Made by a program: the position numbers and the translations under genes
Assembly (NCBI GenBank): GCA_003560975.1
Contig: PWJA01000002.1
Coordinates: forward strand, 1 to 34,806
DNA from: Gammaproteobacteria bacterium
GTDB taxonomy: Bacteria; Pseudomonadota; Gammaproteobacteria; Xanthomonadales; Wenzhouxiangellaceae
DNA length: 34,806 nt
Reading direction: 5' to 3'
The notes under the pieces: generated by a model
The model's database searches: none
What the model was told of the DNA's origin: nothing
What the model saw: the letters and a program-made list of their open reading frames with translations, nothing else
Shown: positions 6,492-14,003 of the stretch, in pieces
Layout of the letters: the number at the start of each line of letters is the position of its first letter
Numbering within the stretch: position 1 is the first letter of the stretch

Positions 6492-9107
6492 ATGCCTACT
6501 GCCGACCGTTCCGACCTGGATTGCTGGCGCGTCATCAAGTTCGGCGGCAGCTCCGTCGCCAACGCGGCGCATTGGTCGCACATTGCCCAAACCGTGCAGG
6601 CCGCGCTGGACGAGGGTGCGCGACTCCTGGTCGTGGTCTCCGCGCTGCGCGGCATCACCGACCTGCTCGCCGCCCAAACTCGTGCCGAAACGGCCCAGGC
6701 GGCCGGCATGGTCATGGAGGAAGTCCGGCGCCGCCATCTGGATCTGGCCGCACAACTCGGCCTGGCCGATGCCGGCCTCGACGATGCCCTGGCCGGATTG
6801 AGACACTGCCTGGAAAGAAAGGGGCTGTGGGAAAACCCGGCCGCCCAGGCCGAGCTGATGGCCCAGGGAGAACTCCTCAGCAGCCGCCTGACCGTCACCA
6901 TCCTTCAACATTTCGGGATCCGGAGCCGCTGGCTGGACGCCCGCGAGGTATTGCGCTGCCCCGAGGACCCGAACCGATCGCCGGCCAGCGAATACTTGTC
7001 CGCGCACTGCCCGGCGGCTCCCAATCGGCCCCTTCAGGCGGAACTGGCCGACGCGGGTCCCTGCCACGTCATGCCCGGTTTTCTGGCGGCCAACTCCCGG
7101 GCCGAAACGGTGCTGCTGGGGCGCGGCGGCTCGGACACTTCGGCCAGCTGCGCGGCGGCGGTCCTGGAAGCCGAGCGCGTCGAAATCCATTCCGACGTCC
7201 CCGGCCTGTTCAGCGCCGATCCGCGCCGGATCCCCGGCGCCCGCCTGCTCAAGATGGTCAGCTATCGCGAGGCCCAGGAACTGGCCGCCATGGGCGCAAA
7301 AGCCCTGCACCCGCGCTCGCTGATCCCCGTCACCGAATTCCGGATACCGCTGTGGCTGCGCCAGGTCGACCGGCCCGAGATCGAGGGCACCCGGATCAGC
7401 CCCCAGGCCCGCGACCACGGTGCCCAGGTCAAGGCCATCGTCCAGCGCAAAGGCATGACCCTGGTGGCCCTGGAAGGCATCGGCATGTGGCAGCAGGTCG
7501 GCTTCCTGGCCGACATCTTTTCCGAATTCAAGTCGCTGGGGCTGTCCGTCGATCAGGTGTCCACGTCCGAATCGAACGTCACCGTGACCCTGGACCCGGG
7601 CGCCAACATCACCGACCAGGCCACGCTGCGTGAACTGCGCCGCCGCCTGGAACGACACTGCCGGGTCGACATTCTGACCGACTGCGCCACCATCAGCCTA
7701 GTCGGACTGGGCATCCGGACCATCCTGCATCGGCTGGGACCGGCGCTGGAAGTATTCGAGCAACGCCGGATCTTTCAGGTCAGCCAGGCGGCCAACGATC
7801 TCAACCTGACCTTCGTGGTCGAGTCGCGTCACGCCGACCGCCTGGTCCAGCAGCTGCACCAGCAGGTCATTCCCGGAGGCGTGGGAGGCGATTCGGTCTT
7901 TGGCCCGACCTGGGAGCAGCTGTTCCGCGATGCCGATCCGATCCGGGTGCAGCCGTCCTGGTGGCGTCGCCGGGCCGCCGCGCTGGAAGCCCGGCTGGAA
8001 GACCGCGACTGCGCCTACGTCTACAACCTGGCCGAGGTGCGTTCCGCCGCCGCGCGCCTGCTGGACCTGGATTCGGTCGACCGGGTGCTGTACTCGATGA
8101 AGGCCAATCCGCACCCTGCGATCCTGGCCGCGCTGACCGAACAGGGTCTGGGCATCGAATGCGTTTCGGTCAACGAGGCGCGCCACGCGCTCGCCAGCGC
8201 GCCGAACCTGACGACCGAACAGATCCTGCTGACGACCAACTTTGCCGGCCGCCAGGAGCTCCGCGAAGCGCTCGCCATGGGTCTGAAAATCACGGTCGAC
8301 AACGTCTACATCCTCGAACACTGGGGCCACGAGCTGGCCGGTCGCGAGATTTTCCTGCGCCTGGACCCCGGCTCCGGTCTCGGCCACCACAAGATGGTTC
8401 GCACCGCCGGCAGCCACGCCAAGTTCGGGATTCCGCTGACCGAGCTCGAGCGCGCCCGACGCCTGGCAGAAGCCCACGGCATCCGCATCACCGGCCTGCA
8501 TGCTCATACCGGCTCCGGAATCCTGCACCCCGACAACTGGCACCGAACCCTTGAGACGCTGGGCGAGGCCGCGCGGGAACTCACCGACGTGGCCGTGATC
8601 AACCTCGGCGGGGGTCTGGGCGTGCCCGATCGGGCCGATGAGCTGCCGCTGGACCTGGCCGCGCTGGACGTCGGTCTCCAGAAGCTCAAGCACGACCTGC
8701 CGGGACCGGTACAGGTCTGGCTGGAGCCCGGTCGTTACCTGGTCAGCCAGGCCGGCGTCCTGCTGGCCCGCGTCAACCAGACCAAAGGCAAGGGCGAGGT
8801 CCGCTACGTCGGCCTGGCCACCGGCATGAATTCGCTGATCCGCCCGGCGCTGTATGGCGCCTGGCATGAAATCGTCAACCTGAGCCGGCTCGATCAGCCC
8901 GGCGATCACGTCTACAACGTGGTCGGGCCGATCTGCGAGACCGGCGACATCCTCGGACTCGACCGCCTGCTGCCCGAGTGCCGCGAGGGCGACGTCATCC
9001 TGATCGCCAACACCGGCGCCTACGGCGCGGCCATGGCGTCCCGCTACAACCTGCGCGAACCGGCCGAAGAACTGATCCTGGACGCTTCGTCCGCAGCCAC
9101 TCCGTAG
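6492..9107 (+). CDS. lysA: Bifunctional aspartate kinase / diaminopimelate decarboxylase
   Basis: This 871-residue fusion joins the first and last enzymes of lysine synthesis. Residues 1 to about 460 are aspartokinase: VIKFGGSSVAN (nucleotide loop), LLGRGGSDTSA and SDVPGLFSADPR, then two ACT-like regulatory segments, including GFLADIFSEFKSLGLSVD. Residues from about 485 to the end are PLP-dependent diaminopimelate decarboxylase: LYSMKANPHP with the PLP lysine K537, LHAHTGSGI, NLGGGLGVPD, WLEPGRYLV and GPICETGDILG. Both halves keep their catalytic motifs. The same fusion is known from Xanthomonas and relatives, with similar length (about 870 residues). The lysine-sensing ACT domains suggest end-product feedback. 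The 3' end overlaps the convergent acyltransferase gene by 64 nt. No clear ribosome site precedes the ATG. Confidence 0.95.
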   Translation: MPTADRSDLDCWRVIKFGGSSVANAAHWSHIAQTVQAALDEGARLLVVVSALRGITDLLAAQTRAETAQAAGMVMEEVRRRHLDLAAQLGLADAGLDDALAGLRHCLERKGLWENPAAQAELMAQGELLSSRLTVTILQHFGIRSRWLDAREVLRCPEDPNRSPASEYLSAHCPAAPNRPLQAELADAGPCHVMPGFLAANSRAETVLLGRGGSDTSASCAAAVLEAERVEIHSDVPGLFSADPRRIPGARLLKMVSYREAQELAAMGAKALHPRSLIPVTEFRIPLWLRQVDRPEIEGTRISPQARDHGAQVKAIVQRKGMTLVALEGIGMWQQVGFLADIFSEFKSLGLSVDQVSTSESNVTVTLDPGANITDQATLRELRRRLERHCRVDILTDCATISLVGLGIRTILHRLGPALEVFEQRRIFQVSQAANDLNLTFVVESRHADRLVQQLHQQVIPGGVGGDSVFGPTWEQLFRDADPIRVQPSWWRRRAAALEARLEDRDCAYVYNLAEVRSAAARLLDLDSVDRVLYSMKANPHPAILAALTEQGLGIECVSVNEARHALASAPNLTTEQILLTTNFAGRQELREALAMGLKITVDNVYILEHWGHELAGREIFLRLDPGSGLGHHKMVRTAGSHAKFGIPLTELERARRLAEAHGIRITGLHAHTGSGILHPDNWHRTLETLGEAARELTDVAVINLGGGLGVPDRADELPLDLAALDVGLQKLKHDLPGPVQVWLEPGRYLVSQAGVLLARVNQTKGKGEVRYVGLATGMNSLIRPALYGAWHEIVNLSRLDQPGDHVYNVVGPICETGDILGLDRLLPECREGDVILIANTGAYGAAMASRYNLREPAEELILDASSAATP

Positions 9108-10528
9108 CGGTCGGCAAGAACGACGAACTGATCCTGGATGCGAGCCCGCTCGCTGCGCAGCAATTCCACCAGCTCGCGCTGATCCCAGAACAGCGTGCGA
9201 ACCAGAATGCGGTCGCGATACCGCAGCACGTTGCGGCGGTAGCGCAGGGCGACGAAACCGGTCGGCGGCAGGGCAGCGAGGTAGATCAGGGTTCCGGCCA
9301 GGCCCAGATCACTCTCCTGCCACAGCCACCAGCCGATCAGCGCATACCAGGCGCCGAACCCGATCACGCCCAGGCCGAAATAGGAAAACAGACGAATCGC
9401 TTCGTCCCGGATCAAGAGCGCTCCCAGGCGGGCAAACAGGTACGGCAGGAGATTGTGAACCAGGCCGAACAGGGCGATCGGCGCCATCAGGATCGCGTAG
9501 GCGGTCATCTTCAGGCGCAGCAGGCGACCGGTAACCGGTTGACCGACCGATTCGGCCAGCGCTTGCCGGACCTCGGTCTGGCGCAGGTGGTCGATGTAGC
9601 GCTCCACGTTCAAACGCAGCTCCGAAACCCGCTCCGGATCCGCGCGCCAGGCCCGGTCGATGACTTCGCTGAGGAACTGGCGGGTGTAGACACGCCGGCG
9701 GAACTCGGCAGCCGTGGCCGCCGAACTGCGACTGTACAGGCCGGCGAGTCGTCCCAGCCAGCGCTTGATGAAGCGCTTCCGCTGCGGCGGCTCCGGCGGC
9801 GGCAGATCGGCCAGCTCACCCAGCGAACCCTGCAGCGAATCGCCCAGCTCCTCGACCAGCCGGGCCAGCCGGTCGTCTTCCAGGTGCAGTGTCTGGCGCC
9901 GAAGCGCCTGCTGGACCGTGTCGGTCAGGCGTGCGACGGCACCCTCCGGGTCCAGGCGATGCAAATCGGCGTAGTCGGCCACACGAATCGGCTTGCCGAA
10001 GCGAAGCAACGCCGCCGAGCCGAGGAATTCGCGGTGTTCGAGATTGACGCCGGCCGGGACGATCACCAGCCCGAGGCCGTAGTCGTTGCGCGCCTCGGCG
10101 CCCAGGGCGATGCGGGCGATGCCCTTGCGCAGCTGGCCGACCTGCAGGCGCGGCGAATTGCGTCCTTCCGGAAAAACACCAACGCAACCGCCGCCTTCGA
10201 GCAGTTCGAACACATGCCCGAATACCTCCCGGTTGCGGTCGGCGTGATCCCCGACCTCGTCGCGCCGATACACCGGAATGGCGCCCAGCGTTCGAAACAG
10301 CGCCGCCAGCGCTGGAATGCGGAACAAGCCGGACCTGGCCAGATAGTGGATGGGCCTGCGAATCTGGGTCGAGAGGATGACCCCGTCGAGAATCGAGCTG
10401 GGATGATTGGCGGCCACGATCACCGGGCCTTCGTTCGGCATCCGTTCGCTCATCGCCGAGCGGATGTCGACGAAATACAGGCGGTTGACCAGCCGCAGGA
10501 ACCAGACCAGGAGCGCATACAGCTTCAT
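9044..10528 (-). CDS. PlsC-family phospholipid/glycerolipid acyltransferase with C-terminal membrane domain
   Basis: This 494-residue protein transfers acyl groups to a glycerolipid-like acceptor. The acyltransferase motifs are NHPSSILD (NHX4D; H42, D48) and VFPEGRNS (119-125). A hydrophobic N-terminus (about 1-20) suggests membrane association. After the catalytic domain comes a basic linker (PEPPQRKRFIKRWLGRL) and then four or so hydrophobic helices between about 330 and 440, with a charged cytoplasmic tail. It is twice the length of an ordinary PlsC (about 240-260), so the acceptor may differ; I would not call it plsC. The stop codon lies inside the 3' end of lysA on the opposite strand. 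The ATG at 10528 is divergent from parE, leaving a 124-bp shared upstream region. Confidence 0.8.
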   Translation of the reverse strand: MKLYALLVWFLRLVNRLYFVDIRSAMSERMPNEGPVIVAANHPSSILDGVILSTQIRRPIHYLARSGLFRIPALAALFRTLGAIPVYRRDEVGDHADRNREVFGHVFELLEGGGCVGVFPEGRNSPRLQVGQLRKGIARIALGAEARNDYGLGLVIVPAGVNLEHREFLGSAALLRFGKPIRVADYADLHRLDPEGAVARLTDTVQQALRRQTLHLEDDRLARLVEELGDSLQGSLGELADLPPPEPPQRKRFIKRWLGRLAGLYSRSSAATAAEFRRRVYTRQFLSEVIDRAWRADPERVSELRLNVERYIDHLRQTEVRQALAESVGQPVTGRLLRLKMTAYAILMAPIALFGLVHNLLPYLFARLGALLIRDEAIRLFSYFGLGVIGFGAWYALIGWWLWQESDLGLAGTLIYLAALPPTGFVALRYRRNVLRYRDRILVRTLFWDQRELVELLRSERARIQDQFVVLADRYGVAADEASRISSSAGSRRL

Positions 10529-10652
10529 GGTTTTGCATCATGCCCGAAAGCGGGTCGCCGATGGGCTGAACCGGGCCTTGCGTGAACCAGGATGCGCGGG
10601 CGAATCTGGGCTATGCTCTGGACTGTTGTGCCATCCCATCACGCATTCGCGC

Positions 10653-12542
10653 ATGAGCACCACCTACCAAGCCTCCGACATTGAAGTTCTGCAGGGCCTG
10701 GAGCCGGTCAAGCGCCGTCCGGGTATGTACACCGACACGACCCGGCCCAACCACCTCATCGCCGAGGTCGTCGACAACGCCGTCGACGAGGCCCTGGCCG
10801 GATACGCCGGATCCATCGAGGTCACGCTGCATGAAGACGGGTCGGTTGAAGTGATCGACGACGGTCGCGGCATGCCGGTCGATCCGCATCCGGAACACAA
10901 ACTGCCCGGCGCGGAACTGATCCTGACCCGCCTGCATGCCGGCGGCAAGTTCTCCGGCAACAACTACAAGTTCTCTGGTGGTCTGCACGGCGTCGGTGTT
11001 TCGGTGGTCAACGCGCTATCGCGCCAACTGATCTGCCGGATCAAGCGCGACGGCAAGCTGCACGAAATCGGCTTTGCCCACGGCGAGACCACGCAATCAC
11101 TGACCGTCATCGACGAAGTCGGCAAGCGCAATACCGGGACCACGGTCCAGTTCTGGCCGGAAGCGGAATACTTCGATTCGGTCAACGTCTCGCGCCCGCG
11201 CCTGAAGCATTTGCTCAAGGCCAAGGCGATCCTGTGCCCGGGCCTGCGCGTAACCCTGAAAGATCGCATCAATGACGAGACCGAGTGCTGGCAGTTCGAA
11301 GACGGACTGACCGACTACCTGAATGAAAGCCTGGCCGAGCTGGAGCGCCTGCCGGAAGCCCCGTTCACCGGCGACTTCTCCGGCGCCGACCAGGAGGCCG
11401 CCTGGGCCCTGGCCTGGGTGCCCGAAGGCGAGCTGCTGCAGGAATCCTACGTCAACCTGATTCCAACCCCGGCCGGCGGCACCCACACCAACGGCCTGCG
11501 GACCGGGCTGATCGAGGGCTTGAGAGAGTTCTGCGACATCCGGAACCTGCTGCCGCGCGGGGTCAAGCTGGCCCCTGAAGATGTCTGGGAGCGGTTGAGC
11601 TTCGTGCTCTCGATCAAACTCGCCGACCCGCAGTTCTCCGGCCAGACCAAGGAGCGGCTGAGCTCGCGCGCGGCCGCCAGCTTCGTGTCCGGCGTGGTCA
11701 AGGACGCCTTCGCGCTGTGGCTCAACAAGCACGTCGCCGACGGCGAGGCGATCGCTCGCCTGGCCATCGATAACGCCCTCAGGCGCCAGAAATCGCGCAA
11801 ACAGGTGGCCCGGCGCAAGGTCACCGCGGGCCCTGCCCTGCCCGGCAAACTGGCCGACTGCGCCTCCACCGACCTGGAAGAAACCGAGCTGTTCCTGGTC
11901 GAGGGCGATTCGGCCGGGGGCAGCGCCAAGCAGGCCAGAAACCGCGAGTACCAGGCCATCATGCCGCTGCGAGGAAAGATCCTCAACACCTGGGAGACCG
12001 CGCCCGATCAGGTTCTTCGCTCCCAGGAGGTACACGATCTGGCCGTCGCCATTGGCGTCGATCCGGGTTCGTCAGACCTGGCCAAGCTTCGATACGGCAA
12101 GGTCATCGTGCTCGCCGACGCCGATTCCGACGGCCTCCACATCGCCACCCTGCTCTCGGCCCTGTTCCTGAAACACTTCCGACCGCTGGTCGAGGCGGGG
12201 CGGATTTTCGTCGCCATGCCGCCGCTGTATCGCATCGATGTCGGCAAGCAGACCTTCTACGCCCTGGATGGCGAAGAGCGCAGGGGCCTGCTGGCCCGCA
12301 TCGAGGCCGAACAGATCAAGGGCAAGGTCTCCGAGACCCGCTTCAAGGGCCTGGGCGAGATGAATCCGCTGCAGCTCAGGGAGTCGACCATCGACCCCGA
12401 TACGCGCCGGCTGGTCCAGCTGACCATCGACGACGAAACCCGAACGGACGCCCTGATGGACATGTTGCTGGGCAAGAAGCGGGCTTCGGATCGCAAGGCC
12501 TGGCTGGAGGAGAAAGGGAATCTGGCGGAGATCGAGGTTTGA
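10653..12542 (+). CDS. parE: DNA topoisomerase IV subunit B (ParE)
   Basis: This is the ATPase subunit of topoisomerase IV, which unlinks daughter chromosomes. The 629-residue length is almost exactly that of E. coli ParE (630). The GHKL ATPase motifs are EVVDNAVDEALAG (N box), DDGRGMPVD and GGLHGVGVSVVNALS. The TOPRIM metal site is EGDSAGGSAKQ and DADSDGLH. The C-terminal KGLGEMNPLQL block follows. A longer open frame runs upstream to about 10407, but the family N-terminus (YQASDIEVLQGLEPVKRRPG) fixes the ATG at 10653. The parC partner is not in the window. A degenerate 7-bp repeat begins right after the stop codon. Confidence 0.96.
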   Translation: MSTTYQASDIEVLQGLEPVKRRPGMYTDTTRPNHLIAEVVDNAVDEALAGYAGSIEVTLHEDGSVEVIDDGRGMPVDPHPEHKLPGAELILTRLHAGGKFSGNNYKFSGGLHGVGVSVVNALSRQLICRIKRDGKLHEIGFAHGETTQSLTVIDEVGKRNTGTTVQFWPEAEYFDSVNVSRPRLKHLLKAKAILCPGLRVTLKDRINDETECWQFEDGLTDYLNESLAELERLPEAPFTGDFSGADQEAAWALAWVPEGELLQESYVNLIPTPAGGTHTNGLRTGLIEGLREFCDIRNLLPRGVKLAPEDVWERLSFVLSIKLADPQFSGQTKERLSSRAAASFVSGVVKDAFALWLNKHVADGEAIARLAIDNALRRQKSRKQVARRKVTAGPALPGKLADCASTDLEETELFLVEGDSAGGSAKQARNREYQAIMPLRGKILNTWETAPDQVLRSQEVHDLAVAIGVDPGSSDLAKLRYGKVIVLADADSDGLHIATLLSALFLKHFRPLVEAGRIFVAMPPLYRIDVGKQTFYALDGEERRGLLARIEAEQIKGKVSETRFKGLGEMNPLQLRESTIDPDTRRLVQLTIDDETRTDALMDMLLGKKRASDRKAWLEEKGNLAEIEV

Positions 12543-12565
12543 TTCGGGACTCGCGACTCGGGGGG
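12541..12565 (+). repeat. Degenerate 7-bp-period G-run array after parE
   Basis: Starting inside the parE stop codon, the units GGGACTC, GCGACTC and GGGGGGA keep a 7-bp register (run starts 12546, 12553, 12560). The G-rich strand is the sense strand of parE. This is one of several such arrays in the window. Confidence 0.5.
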
Positions 12566-12616
12566 AGTTTTGCAGGATTCACGGTGTAGTGGCGGCAGGT
12601 CTGGTTTGATAGGAGC

Positions 12617-13171
12617 ATGCGAAACGATTCTGAGCGAAAACTGCGTCGACGCCTTCTGGCCGGGATCGGACTGGCGCTGCCGGCGTTCTGGCTGAAAGGC
12701 TGCGGCGGTGATACGGCGGGGGCGGTCAATGCCCTGCCCTTCGAGCCGCTGGAGCTGACCGAACAACAGTGGCGGGACATTCTCACGGACGAAGAGTTTC
12801 GGGTTCTGCGCCGCGAGGGTACCGAGCACGCGTTTTCCAGTCCGCTGGACGCCGAGTACGGCGACGGCACCTACATCTGCGCCGGCTGCCACCTGGCCCT
12901 GTTTTCCAGCGCGCACAAGTACGACTCGGGTACCGGCTGGCCCAGTTTCTGGCAGGCCATCGACCCGGACCATGTCGGCACCAAGCGCGATTTCAAGCTG
13001 ATCATCCCGCGCACCGAATATCACTGCGCGCGCTGCGGCGGGCACCAGGGGCACGTATTCAACGACGGCCCGGAACCCACCGGCCAGCGCTGGTGCAACA
13101 ACGGCGTGGCCCTGCGCTTTGTCCCGGCAGGCGAGGCCTTGCCGGCCTTGCGGACGGGGCTTGAGGCGTGA
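12617..13171 (+). CDS. msrB: Peptide-methionine (R)-S-oxide reductase, exported form
   Basis: The enzyme reduces methionine-R-sulfoxide in proteins. The 184-residue protein has an MsrB domain: the zinc site CAGC (C88, C91) and CARCGGH (C137, C140), the motif SGTGWPSFW, and the catalytic C160 in RWCNNGVALRF. It is longer than cytoplasmic MsrB because of an N-terminal segment with consecutive arginines and a hydrophobic stretch ending at Cys29 (LRRRLLAGIGLALPAFWLKGC). This looks like a twin-arginine-like or lipoprotein signal, although Lys at the -2 position is unusual for a lipobox. I infer that it works outside the cytoplasm. AGGAG lies only 1 nt from the ATG, which is closer than usual. The stop overlaps the msrA start (GTGA), so the two are coupled. 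Confidence 0.92.
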   Translation: MRNDSERKLRRRLLAGIGLALPAFWLKGCGGDTAGAVNALPFEPLELTEQQWRDILTDEEFRVLRREGTEHAFSSPLDAEYGDGTYICAGCHLALFSSAHKYDSGTGWPSFWQAIDPDHVGTKRDFKLIIPRTEYHCARCGGHQGHVFNDGPEPTGQRWCNNGVALRFVPAGEALPALRTGLEA

Positions 13172-13896
13172 CCGGGGCGGTGCCGCGCAATCACCCTGCC
13201 CAGTCACCAGGCTGGGTTGGCTGCCTGGTTTCAGGCCGGTGGCGTCGTTGGCTTCGGTACGTCGGGGACGCAGCCCCGATCTGCGCGCTGGTTCTGGCAG
13301 GCGTGTCTGCCTGGGCAACGTCTGGGGTGGTGTTGGCATCTACTGCCGATGATCGCGCCCCGGCCCGGGCGACGTTTGCCGGCGGCTGTTTCTGGTGCAT
13401 GGAGCCGCCCTATGACAAGCTCGACGGGGTGATCGAGACCATCTCGGGCTTCAGCGGCGGACACGTATCGGATCCCGGTTACGACGCGGTCGTGCGCGGC
13501 GGCACCGGCCACCTGGAGGTGGTCCAGGTCGTTTACGATCCCGCCGTGGTCAGCTACGAGCAGCTGCTGCACGTGTTCTGGCGCAACATCGACCCGTTTC
13601 AGGCGGACGGTCAGTTCTGCGATCGGGGCCCGATGTACCGCTCCGCGATCTTCGTTCACGACGAGGATCAGCGCCGGGCTGCGCTGGCCTCTCTGGATGA
13701 AGTGGCCCTGCTCGGCCTGTCGGAACGCCCGATCGACACCCGCATTCTGGATTTCGACGCCTTCTACCCGGCCGAGGAATACCACCAGGGGTACTACCGG
13801 AAAAATCCCGTACGCTACCGCTTCTACCGCTTTCGCTGCGGTCGGGATCAGCGCCTGGAAGCACTTTGGGGAGACCAGGCCGGCGGCCATCCATGA
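13168..13896 (+). CDS. msrA: Peptide-methionine (S)-S-oxide reductase with N-terminal membrane anchor or signal
   Basis: The enzyme reduces methionine-S-sulfoxide, complementing the R-specific enzyme encoded just upstream. The catalytic motif is AGGCFWCMEP with C74 as the nucleophile. Other family blocks are GFSGGH, GTGHLEVVQVVYDP, FWRNIDPFQADGQFCD and YRSAIF; C-terminal YRFRCGRDQR supplies a possible resolving Cys. The 242-residue protein has about 65 extra N-terminal residues with a hydrophobic helix (about 36-57), so it is probably periplasmic, anchored or secreted. The GTG start is inside the msrB stop (GTGA). No later ATG, GTG or TTG would keep the hydrophobic segment intact. The pair probably handles both sulfoxide isomers in the envelope. 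Confidence 0.92.
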   Translation: MTGAVPRNHPAQSPGWVGCLVSGRWRRWLRYVGDAAPICALVLAGVSAWATSGVVLASTADDRAPARATFAGGCFWCMEPPYDKLDGVIETISGFSGGHVSDPGYDAVVRGGTGHLEVVQVVYDPAVVSYEQLLHVFWRNIDPFQADGQFCDRGPMYRSAIFVHDEDQRRAALASLDEVALLGLSERPIDTRILDFDAFYPAEEYHQGYYRKNPVRYRFYRFRCGRDQRLEALWGDQAGGHP

Positions 13897-13905
13897 CCTT
13901 TGACC

Positions 13906-13933
13906 CATGCCCCGGGGTAGCGGCGCGGGCATG
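13906..13933 (+). terminator. Stem-loop downstream of msrA
   Basis: CATGCCC (13906-13912) and GGGCATG (13927-13933) are inverted repeats around a 14-nt loop, 9 bp after the msrA stop. No T-run follows, so it may protect the mRNA end or be a weak terminator. Confidence 0.3.
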
Positions 13934-14003
13934 ATGAATGCAACCGATCGGCCGCCGGCCGGTCGTATAGTGTGATTTCCCAAAACTCTGGAGCCTCAAA
14001 CTC

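Noticed and set aside
6474-8909. Long minus-strand open frames (6474-7658 and 7698-8909) antisense to the lysA fusion
   Set aside because: They mirror a gene with clear kinase and decarboxylase motifs. The translations are low-complexity and have no recognisable features.
8978-10585. 535-codon plus-strand frame across the acyltransferase gene
   Set aside because: The minus strand encodes NHX4D and FPEG motifs. The plus frame gives a Gln/Asp/Arg-rich product typical of an antisense shadow.
10407-10652. Upstream in-frame extension of parE
   Set aside because: It starts at TTG, is antisense to the acyltransferase gene, and lacks family similarity. The ParE N-terminus begins at 10653.
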